DNA of 64,000 nt from Delphinapterus leucas (taxonomy: Eukaryota; Chordata; Mammalia; Artiodactyla; Monodontidae): assembly GCF_002288925.2 (NCBI RefSeq), contig NW_022098037.1, positions 7,955,321-8,019,320 of the forward strand, written 5' to 3'. The position numbers and the translations under genes were made by a program. The notes beneath the pieces were generated by a model. The model was not told the origin of the DNA and did no database searches. It saw only the letters and a list, made by a program, of their open reading frames with translations. Below are positions 1 through 11,199 of this stretch, in pieces. How positions within the stretch are numbered: position 1 is the stretch's first letter; every line of letters starts with the position of its first letter.

Positions 1-62
1 GAGCCTGTGCTCCGCAATGGGAGAGGCCACAGCAGTGAGAGGCCCGCGTACCGCAAAAAAAA
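1..62 (+). mobile_element. CHR-type SINE, 3' end, cut by window edge
   Basis: The first bases match the 3' half of the tRNA-derived SINE seen complete elsewhere in the window (for example at 25569-25779): the 'gagcctgtgctccgcaa' block, the gagaggcc block and the terminal gcgtaccgc followed by an A run. The head lies outside the window. No function beyond a retrotransposed copy. Confidence 0.9.
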
Positions 63-65
63 CCC

Positions 66-91
66 ATAATAATAATAATAATAATAATAAC
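66..91. repeat. (AAT)n microsatellite in SINE tail
   Basis: About eight AAT/ATA units directly follow the SINE A-tail, a usual place for microsatellite birth. Confidence 0.9.
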
Positions 92-1524
92 AAAAGACCC
101 CAGAGATTTCTCAATTAACTATTTGTAGCAGAATTCAGATTGTGTTGCCTTCTTAACCATGGCTATTTCTTGAGATAAACTCCAGTGAGCCAACAGTAAA
201 TTGAGAGGAAGAAAGAGGTAGAAGGTGAGAAAATGAATAAAGCAGGATTTAAAAACTCCTTTAGGGAAGAACTTTGGATTTGGTTATTGGCCCTTAGAAC
301 TGGCTAAAATCAAATAGATCCTAAAACGCATATTTAGGATCCAATCAAGGAGCTTCCTCCGCTACCAGGTCAAGGATTTTGTCACTCCTAGAGACTGGAG
401 GCTGCTAGATTACCATTCTTCTCTGTCTTGAATGGAGGACATTTGTTGCAAGTTGCCTGTCCTTGTTTCACTGTTGTATACTGAGTATATTGTATGTGCG
501 TGTATGACATATATCGAGTGTATTGTATGTGTGTATATGAGTGTTGGGGGGAGATGTGTGGGGTCAGATAACTTACGTCTTGTTTTAACTTGCTGCATCA
601 CAGGGAGCCACATCAGGTCCAGATCTGATGAATAGGACTGCATATGACCCAGGAGGTGGGATTTTGAGCTGGATGTGGCCGGTGGGTGAAGCTTTGGGTT
701 GCCCTGCAAGGGGGCATGCATGTGTTTTATATTTGGAAGACCTATGATGATTGCTGTGTAAAGTTGTTACATTTACTTGCCAAGCATCATTTTTTGTTTT
801 TACTGCAGGGATAAATACCTCCTGCTGATGTGTATTCCCCCCTGCAGAGGGGTACTCATGACCCGACTGCCCATCAGAATAGGTCATCATCCTAGACCCA
901 GTGGCTGATTCATGGTCAAGCACCTTCCCCAAACAAGGCCAATCATGTCCTTAATTAGGGATTTATATGAATACAGAGAGAGAGGTTTTCTTCTTTTGTG
1001 ATATCCAGTGTTAAGAAAAATGTAGCACGGAGTTGGGGAGAGCCATCTTTACTGTCAAATAAAATGGGCCTACAAAGAACAAAGCCCAAACAATGGCAGA
1101 CAGAGGTGATAGATGCAGTGAGAGAGACAGAGTCCTAATGCTGTTATCTGGACACAGTCATGTCTGAAATTAGAGTCACCCTTTGGACTTCCCAGTTTGG
1201 ATAACAAATAAATTCCCTCTTTGCCTTGACTAGTTCAGATGGGGTTTCATGACTAGCAATAGAGCACATCTTGAACTGACTTAGTATTGGGGTTGGATCT
1301 AGAAATCTGGTCTTCTGATCCCAATTCAGGGCTCTTTTCTTCATCCCGTGATAGTTTATGAAATAGTTGTCACTTAAAAATAATACAATACAAATTATGA
1401 AATGTGGTGGCAAAGACACTAGCCAGGCATCAGACCAATATTTGCAGAGAAATGAGAACAGCTCTCTCCCAGATGGGTGGAATTGTATGACCCTGGGAAG
1501 TTAATGGAAACTCTAACTACAGGG
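92..1524. other. Unassigned sequence, no gene seen
   Basis: No ORF resembles a known protein. Positions 470-545 are TG/TA-rich. The stretch near 885-1000 (CCAAT-like 'ggccaatcatg' and a gagaga run) has the look of an old interspersed repeat, but I cannot name its family. Overlapping frames of up to about 115 codons on the minus strand near 410-930 have low-complexity, non-conserved character and are treated as chance. Confidence 0.6.
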
Positions 1525-1606
1525 ATGGTACTAGGGTACTATGGTACTAGGGTCCTATGGTACTAGGGTACTATGGTACTACAGTACCATGGTACTAAGG
1601 TACTAG
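1525..1606. repeat. GGTACT-rich minisatellite with palindrome
   Basis: About five degenerate 16-bp units containing atggtactagggtact, ending in a perfect palindrome agtaccatggtact at about 1583-1596. The GTAC core recurs roughly every 8 bases. No open frame or element is attached. Confidence 0.85.
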
Positions 1607-1734
1607 CTTCTTGCTGAACCTCATGGATAAGTTTGGTTAAAATCTTATGAAGATGTTTGTAGGTTAGCTAAGAAGCATGAAGTCAGTCAGACAGGGCAGT
1701 GGGAGGACCCTGTCCTGAGACTGATATAGTTGCC

Positions 1735-1965
1735 AGAGTTTAGAGTCTATACCCAAGCTGCCCAAGTTCAATGGCAACTCCACCATTTGCCAGATATTTG
1801 AATTTGGGGAAATCAATTAATCTTTCTAAGACTCAGTTTCCTCATACATAAAATAGTACATTCCTCATTGGGTTGTAGTAAAGATTAAAAAGATATACTC
1901 CATGAAAAGCACTTAGCTCAGTTTTTTGCACATAGTAAGAACTCAGTTTGTATTTCTTTTTATTA
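1735..1965 (+). mobile_element. MIR SINE (old, core-SINE)
   Basis: Shows the MIR order on the plus strand: a decayed tRNA-like part, 'ctcagtttcctcat' followed by a 'aaaatagtaca' block, a 'gggttgtagtaaagatta' block, and the 3' 'gcacatagtaagaactca' block. Diverged as expected for a pre-eutherian copy. Confidence 0.85.
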
Positions 1966-2639
1966 GTAGTAGGATCATTTTTGCTATTGGCTAGAGCAAA
2001 CAGTTGGATATGCCAATTGGGGTTCCAAGAACCTCAGCAGAGAGAAAGACAGAGCTACTGAAGCCCAAGGTGGATGAGAGAGGCCAGGGACGTCAGTCTG
2101 TGCAGGTCTGTGAAGGGAGAGACAAGATGAAGGGGGATTGGAGCAAAGCTGGCCTGTGAGAGGAGTCCTGATTAGGCAGGAACCTGGCTGGGAGCAGCAT
2201 GGGGAGAGTGTGGCCTCAGTGAGAGCATCGCTGCACAGCATCCAGGGTGCAGATGAGGTCATCAACCAGGCCCTCTCCTCGGCAGGTTATCTCTTGAAGG
2301 GAGATCTGAACAAGAGCCTCCTGTGGCTGCCTGCCACGCCTGCGAGCATTTTCCTGTGAGGGCTCCCTCCCTCTCAGCATCTCCAAGACACTTTAGCAAC
2401 CAAGGCAAACAGGCAGCAACAGGGGTAGAGCCAGCCTTATTTCTTATCTTTCTGACCATTTCTTACCACCTCCCTAGCTGAAGCCAATATAAATCATCTT
2501 TATGCCCTTTTAATTTAATAATATAATAATTATTGTTGTTCTTATCTGCCTCCTAATTGATTTTTCTGCCTCCAACTTGGACCCTTGTTAGTCTATTCTC
2601 AGTAAAGATCTAGAGCTAATATCCTTCGGATATAAGTCA
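1966..2639. other. Unassigned sequence, no gene seen
   Basis: GC-moderate unique DNA. Overlapping frames of 65-93 codons exist on both strands around 1984-2459, but no motif, signal peptide or family similarity is recognised. Confidence 0.5.
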
Positions 2640-3160
2640 GATTATGACGTCCTTTAGTCAAAACCCTGAAATAGCTTCCATTTCACTCGGAAAAGTCCTC
2701 AAGCTGGCCTGAGCCTGGCTCTGTCTGACCTCTCATTACCCTACGCCCTCCTCCCGTACTCCCTCGCCCCCTGCCCACTCAGTTACGGCCACCTTCTCTT
2801 CTGCGCTATTCCTTGACCAAGCCAGGCAAACACTGAGGCCAGACTGCTTGCTTCTCCCTCCGCCTGAAATGCAGCTTCACTCACTCACCTCCCTCAGGAC
2901 TTTGCTGAACGGCCACCTTTCAGTGAAGCTTCCCCAGATGACCTGATCTAAACTTGCAACTTCTCAGTCTCCAGAAAATCTTTTCTAGCTTTATTTTTCT
3001 CCATAGCACTTACCGCCATCCAACGTACAGTATCTTTTTACTTATTTTGCCTAATGTCTATTTTTCCTACTAGATTAGGTAAGCTCTATAGGGACAGGGA
3101 TTTGGGTCTATTTTGTCCACTGCTGTGATTTTTGTTGAACGAATGAATAAATTCTGTGAA
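2640..3160 (+). mobile_element. L2 LINE 3' end
   Basis: Carries the L2 3' blocks in order: 'tgacctctcattacc', a 'gacttttgctgaac'-like block, 'tttatttttctccatagcactta', 'agctctatagggacaggga', and the terminal 'tgttgaacgaatgaataaa'. Non-coding relic. Confidence 0.85.
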
Positions 3161-3199
3161 GAGCAGCAGAAGGGATGGATGTAGAAACCTGGGTCTCTC

Positions 3200-3420
3200 C
3201 TGGTGAAAGGAAAAAGCACAGGGTTTGGAGTCAGTGAGGCTCGTTTGGGTCTAGCTCCAACACTTAACTAATTGTCGGACTTTGGAAAAGTCATTTAACC
3301 TTTGTGTACCCCAGGTTCCACATCTGTGGGATATATCTAGCTAATTGTGAAAGCCAATGACTGTAAGATGACAGACAGCACAGTTACTTTTCTTATTATT
3401 TCTACGGCCTGAAAGACAGT
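3200..3420 (+). mobile_element. MIR SINE
   Basis: MIR-like 'ggtttggagtcagtgaggc', a 'tttggaaaagtcatttaacc' block and a 'ccaggttccacatctgtgg' block are in the correct order; the 3' part is decayed. Confidence 0.7.
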
Positions 3421-3499
3421 GGCATGTCTTTCACACTAAGGCGTGGAAGTCATTTAGGATTCCTCCAGTGACATGTGACACTTTGGATTGGTTATCGTT

Positions 3500-3640
3500 A
3501 ATCAAAGGCTGGGTCCTCATCCTAGCCCTATACTCATTCACTCTGCCCCTTAAGCAAGGATCTGGACCTTAGTTTCTTCATTTGTAAAAGGAGATGGTGA
3601 TATCCACCACACCTAGCTTGGAATTTGGAAGGACGAGGAT
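3500..3640 (+). mobile_element. MIR SINE fragment
   Basis: 'cttagtttcttcatttgtaa' followed by 'gagatggtgatatccacc' matches the MIR core. The copy is short and diverged. Confidence 0.5.
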
Positions 3641-4319
3641 GCAACGAAATAGTTTGTGAAATCCATTTGAAAACAGGAAACGTCTACACAAACACAGATG
3701 GTTCATGGTGGTTGGTGACAAGGCTTCATGTGTCCGATCTAGAGTCCCCAGTTGGAGTGACAGAGGGCCTGAGAAGAGGAATCTTTACTGACAAAGTTTC
3801 CGCACCCTCATCTCTGTCAACCCAGCACCACCTCCAACTCAACCATACAGTAGGCTCTCCTTTGGTGCTTCCTGGTTGTTTGAGAAGCACAGACTTTGTC
3901 TCTCCGTTGAATTTTCTTTTTTTCAATCTTTAGAAAATCTGTTAGACCTACCCTAATTTGGTGAGCCCTTGTACTCATGACTGGGATACCCTCTGATAAT
4001 TTTTAAGTGGATACATTACGAAGGAGTAATCAGGATCATGGAAAATCTTGCTTGAACTAATGCTATCTTGAGTTAGGTTTTCATGTTAGTCAGTGAATTC
4101 ACACATAGTTATAAAAAAGAATGTACTCTTCCATTCCTTTATTTACAAGCTATACAGTTTTATGGCTCTGATTAACTTTTGGATGCTTCTACCTTTGTTT
4201 GTAAAAAAGGCTATCCCTCTCACCATCACAGCTTGCTGTCCCAAATGGACATAAACAGGGCACTGTCATGTGTACACGAAAAAAAGATGACCTACATAGA
4301 CGATGTTACAGTAGGGTAT
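3641..4319. other. Unassigned sequence, no gene seen
   Basis: Unique AT-moderate DNA. A 102-codon frame at 3625-3933 starts inside the MIR fragment and has no recognisable domain; treated as chance. Confidence 0.5.
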
Positions 4320-4560
4320 TAAAAGTACAATTTCAGCCATTTCTCCCAATTAAGGCGAACTCATCTGTGATTTCAGCTTCCCATTTGAAATAAAAGTCTG
4401 GCGGTAATTGGAGCACAGAGCTATTCACCACTGTACTTCAATCTGGAAATAATTGTCTTTGTTCAATTAGGAATCTGCATTTTCATGCCAATCTTCACAG
4501 ATTATTTTGAATGGAGAATGCACTCTGATTAAGAGCTATCCCTCTTGGAAGGAAAAAAAA
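4320..4560. promoter_or_regulatory. Candidate conserved noncoding element
   Basis: A block free of recognisable repeats with several homeodomain-type TAAT/ATTA cores: 'cccaattaagg', 'ggtaattggagc', 'tcaattagga' and 'ctgattaagagc', in balanced-complexity sequence. Such clustering is typical of developmental enhancers, but it is also common by chance in AT-rich DNA. No cross-species comparison could be made, so this is inference only. Confidence 0.25.
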
Positions 4561-4879
4561 GCAGGTCCCCATCCTCTTGTTGGATTTAACATTTTTTCTC
4601 CTAGCAGACTGAGAAGGATATCACACAAAGATTTTCTAGACTCACTTAATATGATAAAAATCTCCTACAGAATTCATATATAGTTTTTTTTTTAATTTCA
4701 AGACCTCTTTGAGATGATTCTCTAAAGTTGGGCTTGACAAGTTATCAATTTGTCTGAGTTCTTCAGTTAATTTGTCATATTATAATGACCAGGTTTTCCG
4801 CAGAGCAATATTTGACCACCATTTATTTTTGCCGTTTGTAGAAACACTTACTCTCTTAGGTGTTTTTTAAATACAGAAT

Positions 4880-5060
4880 CATATATAACTCATAAAAAAA
4901 CCCTTGAAAATTAAGGATTGTTATCCCCATTTAATAGATGAGGACAATAAATGTCAGAGAGTTTATGTGATTTTTTTTCCCAACTTCACTCAGTGACTTA
5001 TTGGTAAAACCAAGAGTCAGCTGTAGGTCCGGCTGGCTTTAAAACCTCTAGCACTTTTTT
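4880..5060 (-). mobile_element. MIR SINE, antisense
   Basis: Reads as MIR reverse complement: 'ttatccccatttaatagatgagg', then 'gtcagagagtttatgtga', then a 'cactcagtgacttattggtaa' block. Diverged. Confidence 0.7.
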
Positions 5061-5455
5061 TTCTGATTAATTTAATACAGCCAAAGGAAAATAGTAAGAA
5101 GCATTCCTGTTAAAATGATAAGATTCTAGGAGATAGAACTATGAAAATGCCAACACAGCATATGTCTTTGCTATAAACCATCCTGCTCCAATAATTTTGA
5201 AAGCACCTATATCTAGCAGTTCTGGATGAAAATAAAAGGTCCACAATTATGAAAACATATTAGCACAATGACAACTTTCTTAAACACTGTGAGTTACTAT
5301 CCATATCATTACATAATTTAATCCTTTCTCCAAGATAGATTCCTTTAGAAACTAGAACATGCCTTCTCCATTTTGGGATCCCTTCAACCAAACACAGTTA
5401 TTAAGTGAGAAAATGAATGAATCACTCTCTCTTCCTTTTTTTTTGTTTACGGGAG

Positions 5456-5605
5456 AAAGCACGAACGCAGTCCTGCACTACCACAAATTCTGCAGTCGAG
5501 TTTACCACGTTTGGGGATATTGCAGGCTTCAGCACATCCGGAGTGCAATGAATAAGTCTTGCCCTGGGAAAACCACCTTCGTGATCATGGTATCTCCCCT
5601 GCCAG
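5456..5605 (+). other. Possible exon-like segment with perfect splice donor
   Basis: The segment ends in cag|gtaagta at 5603-5612, an ideal 5' splice site, and is preceded by a pyrimidine tract (5426-5450). An 85-codon open frame at 5359-5616 runs across it. The acceptor is weak (gggag). The peptide matches nothing I recognise. It could be a lncRNA exon, a cryptic exon or chance. Confidence 0.15.
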
Positions 5606-5612
5606 GTAAGTA

Positions 5613-7890
5613 TTGAATCATTCTCTTGATAACCCCAGGAGGTAGGCAGGATATACGGAATACATATATTACAGATATATGTTGTGTGTGTGTTTAACAT
5701 ATACATACAAGTCAAAAAACCCTATAAGTATAAGAAGTAGAACTCTGGCCAAACCTTTCATTATCCCCTTTAGAAACATTATACAGGTATTGTAAATCTC
5801 CACCTTTGAAGCAAAGTAATTCCTTCTCTTTAATAATACTCTGGTAAACATACCCATGAGTGTTTCCCATTCTTCTCTGTCTTTGACCATGCCATTTCAT
5901 AACGACAAGAAGAAGAAAAGACTTATTTAAGCACCTGGATGGAAAGCGATAGCTTATCCAATTTTTCTTTTTGAAAATATGGAGTTAGTATTTGTGAGAG
6001 TTTGGGTCAAATGGGACTGGTAAGCACAGGGGACAATCACTTCTACATTTCATGCTGAATATGGTTCTGGCTGTGGAGTGTTTGCGGCTGTGGGTTGGTG
6101 GGAGGAATGTAGCATGTTCTGTTTTTATCAGTCTGCTCCATAGGCTATGGCAGGTGTGGAGATTACTTTCCAATAATTCCTGGAAGCAATATTCCCCCAC
6201 CTTCACAGGAACTTGCCATCTGGCTCTGAGGGCCAGAGATAATTCAGCTTCTAAATGAGCTCAGCTTCAGGTCCTCCTGAGCAAAAATTGATAAATGAGT
6301 GAGATTACGCTGTTTTATGGCAGTGTCAATAACACACCAGCATTTGGTCACTCAGGGGCCTTCAGAAAAGAAAGTAAAGCTTTTATTGAATTAACCTATC
6401 TCCAATTCAAGTGCATTATTTAAGGGCTTTGGGGAAGGAGTTGCCAAGCTTTATGAAGGCTACATAGAAAAACTAAAAATACGTTTGCATAGTATGTAGA
6501 TCTTTTGTATGCAAACTTTGGTCTCATAAAGTAAAATGCCAGAGTCAATTTTGGCCTTCTATACTCTAAAATGAATAATTTTTCCCATGAAAATTTTCTT
6601 CCCAGGAAAAATGGTGGCTAAAGCTGAAAATTTTCTAAGCTGCCTGGATAATAAGCTTTGTGACTTGAGAAAACGTAGGTGTAGCCATCAAGCAAAGAGA
6701 AGATACAAAGCTGTGACATGAACAATTTAGACCAGAAGACAAAACTTTGAGAAAAAGAGATCCTTTTCTTCCTGCTCTAATTACCTTAACCAGTTGTCAA
6801 AATTGGTAAAATTGATCAGATAGTACCTTAAGTCTCCATTTGGTTTTGACCATGTGGGCATAACTATCTTGGGATGGTCGTTTTGTATAAAGAGCATGAG
6901 GGTGAAGATAATTACAATTTGATGAGAAGAGAATGAGATACTTGGAATGCAAAGTATTCAGCATGGCCCGATTCCCCAGGGTCCCGGGAGATTATGTGTA
7001 GCAATGATAAGATGACATAATTAAATTAAGTGGCATGGCAATAAGTAAGAAAGTAAGCCCACAGACTCTGTCTCTTGGGAGAATGTCAGCTCAAACAGTC
7101 TTTTAAGACGTCTTATTAAAAAGAGGGTGAATAAACTGGAGTTATCTCAGCTTGGGGAAATAAAACATAGTTTTCTTGGGAAAACAGAATTTTCTTCTCT
7201 GGAGGAAGCACTGGGAGAAGAAAACCTCAGAGCAAAGAGTGTTTATCTCTGAAATTTAAAAAAATGCAGAATTTGATAGATGGAAAGTGAGGGGGCAATG
7301 GTCAACATGTTTTGGGAGTGCATTTCCCTATAGAAGTCTCTTTTCTATCACTCTCTTCCCTGACAGGCAAAACTAAGTGACCATGCTTGTACCGTGTCAT
7401 ACCCCCTGATTGGACCAGGATAGGTACTTGCATTGGTGTCAGGAAGTCTATTGGGTGGCCTATAGCCAATCAAATTCTCACTCTTGAGAGAACTAACATC
7501 ACACCAAGCTGGAGCAGAGTCAGTTCTGACCAAAACTAGATGCAAAGCCAAACTGAAGGAGGAGCAGAAGTGATGAGTGAAGTAGAAATGAGAGGAAGCT
7601 ACACCATAGAGAAATGAATGGGGCAGACACCACGGAGGCAGAGCCCAGTTCCCAGCTCCTTCCCAGCGAGGCTCAGCTGATTCTAATTTCCTTTTTAAAG
7701 AACTATGTAAGAGTGCCTCTTATAATATTAATCTCACTTCCCCCACTTTTCTTTTTAGTTGAGCTAATTTCGGCAGGTTTTTGCTAGTTTACAGCTAATG
7801 ACTCCCTGAATAAGACAAAGTATCTAAAGATAATATCCTTGGCATATGAAAACTACAGAAAATTGAGAATAAGGAAGGAAAAGATTTAAT
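5613..7890. other. Unassigned sequence, no gene seen
   Basis: A short TG/TA run lies at 5670-5705. The rest is unique, moderately AT-rich DNA without a recognised repeat or coding frame; frames of 60-97 codons on either strand show no family features. CCAAT-like motifs near 7405 and 7468 may belong to an unnamed old repeat. Confidence 0.5.
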
Positions 7891-7894
7891 ATTT

Positions 7895-8110
7895 ATTTAA
7901 ATATATTCCATGTACCAGACATTCTGTTAGGTGTGTAATATTTTAATCTTTTTAGCAACTATATGCCTCAAGGACATTTTTATTTTAAGCATACCGATAA
8001 AGCAGATGAGTTTCAGAGAGCTTAATTAATAAACTTGCCTAAATTCTCACAGAGTCAGGATATAAACTCAGCACTGCCTGGCCTCAGATGTCTTCCCTTC
8101 CACCGCCAGC
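7895..8110 (-). mobile_element. MIR SINE, antisense
   Basis: Antisense MIR features: 'ccagacattctgttaggtgt', 'agatgagtttcagagagctt', 'acttgcctaaattctcacag' and 'actgcctggcctcagatg'. Confidence 0.65.
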
Positions 8111-8174
8111 AGACTTTGGAATAAAGCAAATATTCTTACCAGGTAACATCAAGACTCTTGAAAACAGTGAAGAG

Positions 8175-8790
8175 TAAGTAGCCATATGTGAAGGTTAATT
8201 TTATGTGTCAACTTGGAGGTGTTCTTGGATATGGTTAACACTTAAACTGTTGAACTTTTGTGTTTTTTTTTTTTTTTTTTTTTTGCGGTACGCCAGCCTC
8301 TCACTGTTGTGGCCTCTCCCGTTGCGGAGCACAGGCTCCGGACACGTAGGCTCAGCGGCCATGGCTCACGGGCCCAGCCGCTCCGCGGCACGTGGGATCC
8401 TCCCGGACCGGGGCACGAACCCGTGTCCCCTATATCGGCAGGCGGACTCTCAACCACTGCGCCACCAGGGAAGCCCTAAACTGGTGAACTTTAAGTAAGC
8501 AGATTGCCCTCCATCATGTGGGTGGACCTCATTCAATCAGTTGAAAACCTGACAGAACAAGAAGACCAGCTCCCTGGAACAAGACGGAAATTCTCCACCA
8601 GATGGTCTATGGAGTTCATCTGTACCATCAGCTCTCCTGGGTCTTGAGCCTGCTGGCTAACACTGAAGATTTGGACTTGCCATTTTCCATAATTATGTGA
8701 GCCAATTCCTTACAATAAATCTCTCTCTCTCTCTATTTTGTTGGTTCTGTTTCTGTGGAGGAACCTGACTAATATGCCATAAAAATGTTG
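8175..8790 (+). mobile_element. Old interspersed repeat, split by a SINE
   Basis: Begins 'ggttaattttatgtgtcaac' and, after the SINE at 8260-8476, resumes with 'agattgccctccatcatgtg', 'gagccaattccttacaataa', a CT microsatellite and 'ggttctgtttctgtggag...ctgactaata'. This is a familiar high-copy mammalian repeat, but I cannot assign its subfamily with certainty. Not coding. Confidence 0.7.
8260..8476 (-). mobile_element. CHR-type SINE, full, antisense
   Basis: A T-run (8263-8284) leads into gcggtacgc and the whole SINE reversed, ending in 'ccaccagggaagccc', the reverse complement of the tRNA-like head with its A box. The target-site duplication is readable: taaactgttgaactttt at 8243-8259 and taaactggtgaacttta at 8477-8493. 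The long clean tail argues for a young copy. Confidence 0.95.
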
Positions 8791-8823
8791 GATCAGAAAA
8801 AACCACGGCTGTGGAGAGTGATG

Positions 8824-10770
8824 AAAGCAAGATGGCTAAATAAGGCGTCCTCTCCTTTATCACCGCCGAACAATTGGCATCCATCTATGGACAAAAGTGC
8901 CTTTGTGGGAGCTTTGTAATCCAGGTGGGAGACGGTGAAGCACTGGTATGGTCCACGACCGAGGAGAGCCATTTTGAGGCTAGCACCCAGGTGGCTGACT
9001 CACCAACCGTGGTCCTGGCTACAGACCTAGAAACAACTCCATATTCCCAAGGACTCAGCCACAGCCCATTTGGCTTGGTCCTGTCACCAGCACCATATAT
9101 CAAGGGACTGAGAAGGAGTCACATCCACCTGTGCATGGGATAATAAGCATACAGAACTTGGTCCCAGCCTTTGACTTGAAGTGGCCCATGAGCCAGCTCT
9201 AGCCCCTCTCAGCTATGGTCCAGGAACCTCTGGAGGCAAAGCCAGCAAACTCAGCCAGACTGTAGATTCTGAAAGTTTCCCCTTAATGGGGCTTCTGACC
9301 ATCCCAGCCATAGTCTGCAAGTGGTCCTGCTGGCATAGGGACCTGATAAAGGACACACCTGTCTGTGCCCCCTAGAGATCCTGAAAAGGCCCTGTACATG
9401 GCTCCAGCCCCTTCAGCCACAGTCAGGGAGCAGTCCAGCCCACCCAGGGAACTGGTGGGAGACACGCCCATCCATGCCTCCAGAGTCAGGTCTGCAGACC
9501 TCAATTTTGGCTTGTGCAACCTGAAACAGACCCATGGCTTGGTTCTGGCCCCTCTCAGCCACAGTCCAGGGCAAGTCCTGCCCACCCAGGGACACATTCA
9601 GTGATTAGACAGGAGCCCTCCCAGGGACCTGGCAGCAGCCACACCTGTCTGTGCACCTGGTAATAGGCCCACTGACTGAGGACCCAACTGGGGACTGTGA
9701 AGTGGGCCCCTGTCCCTGTATCACCCAACTGAACAAGGTCTTTGAGGCAGTCCCATCCACCCAGAGACCGGAAAGGATCCATGCCTACCCCAGCCCTTTG
9801 TAACAAGCCTGCTAATGGCAGACCCCACTGTAGACCTAGTGGCAGCATCAAAACTAGCTCCAGTCTAGCATGACTATAATTCCAGAGGTAATCCTGTCAG
9901 CCCAGGGAACTGACAGAAGGACTTAACCTGACAAAACCAATCTGTAAAGACTGGAAGAGATGTTTGCTCCTTCAAAGGCACAGACATCAAAATACAAAAA
10001 CCAGTTGTGTTTCAATACACTAACAATGAACTACCTGCAAAAAGGAATAAAGAAAACAATCCCACTTACAATAGATTCAAAAACAATTAAATACTTAGGA
10101 ATAAATTTAACCAAGAAGGTGAGAGATATGTACACTGAACATTATAAGAAATTGATGAAAGAAACAGAAAAAGACACAAATAAATGGAAAGATATCTTAT
10201 GTTCATGGATTAAAAGAATATTGTTAAAATATCTGTACTATCCAAAGTCACAGATTCAATGCAATTATCAAAATTCCAACGGCATCTTTTACAGAAATAG
10301 AAAAAATAATCCCCAAATTCATATGGAACCATAAAAGGCTCCCAATAACCAAAGCAATTCTGATAAAGAAGAACAAAACTAAAGGCATCATATTTTCTGA
10401 CTTCAAACTATATTACAAAGCTAGAGTAATCAAAACAGTATGGTACTGGCATAAAAATAGACACATATCCCAATGGAACAGAATTGAAAGGAAAGAAATA
10501 AACCTATGCATATACAGTCAACTAATATTTTAAAAAGAGCCAAGAATACTCAATAGAGAAAGGATAGTCTCTTCCATAAATGGTGCTGGGAAAACTAGAT
10601 ATACACATGCAAAAGAGCAAAATTGGATCCTTATACCACTCACAAAAATTAAATCAAAGTGGATTAAAGGCTTAAATGTATGACCTGAAACCATAAAACA
10701 CCTAGAAGAAAACAAGGGAAAATCTCCTTGACACTGGTCTTGGCAATAATTTTTTTTTAAGATATGACTT
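8824..10770 (+). mobile_element. Old L1 (L1M-like) with internal deletion
   Basis: Starts at 'agcaagatggctaaataagg', resembling L1 5' ends. About 1.1 kb of GC-richer 5' UTR follows, with imperfect tandem blocks around 'cacccagggaactgg' and 'cacacctgtctgtgc'. Near 9960-9990 it switches directly to the 3' half of ORF2. ORF1, endonuclease and most of the RT are missing. A SINE sits just past its 3' side. Confidence 0.75.
9985..10700 (+). pseudogene. L1 ORF2 C-terminal half, broken
   Basis: Translation of 9960-10334 gives L1 ORF2 signatures: KTIPLTIDSKTIKYLGINLT, then DTNKWKDILCSWIKRIL and [10 protein letters not shown]. It continues in other frames through the 'cttcaaactatattacaaag' region up to the segment before the cysteine-rich domain. 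It lies downstream of the RT catalytic motifs and has several stops and frameshifts; no activity is possible. Confidence 0.8.
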
Positions 10771-10788
10771 AAACTTCTTTGCATTATT

Positions 10789-10982
10789 ATTATTATTTTT
10801 TTTTGCGGTACGCGGGCCTCTCACTGTTGTGGCCTCTCCCGTTGCGGAGCGCAGGCTCAGTGGCCATGGCTCACGGGCCTAGCCGCTCTAAGGCATATGG
10901 GATCTTCCCGGACCAGTGCATGAACCCATGTCCCCTGCATCGGCAGGCAGAGTCTCAACCACTGTGCCACCAGGGAAGCCCC
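10789..10982 (-). mobile_element. CHR-type SINE with internal deletion, antisense
   Basis: Same family as 8260-8476 but lacking the ctccggacgc block in the middle. TSD tctttgcattatt (10776-10788) and tctttgtattatt (10983-10995). Tail about ten T after ATT repeats. Confidence 0.92.
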
Positions 10983-11199
10983 TCTTTGTATTATTTTTCA
11001 GTGTTCACTATGAACTACAACAGACATCCTTAACATTTCAGTTTACTGTGAGTTAATGTATCTTCAGGCAAAATGTATACAATTGTAAAGATAAAATTAT
11101 CCCTCCTACTGTTTTATGATACAGTTATGTTACTAACTCTATAATACAGAGCATACATTACTAACTGCTTATTACAATGTTATAGTTTGGGGGTCAGTC

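Noticed and set aside
9165..9851. Several 60-104 codon proline/glycine-rich frames
   Set aside because: They lie in the GC-rich tandem blocks of an old L1 5' UTR, on both strands, with no conserved domain.
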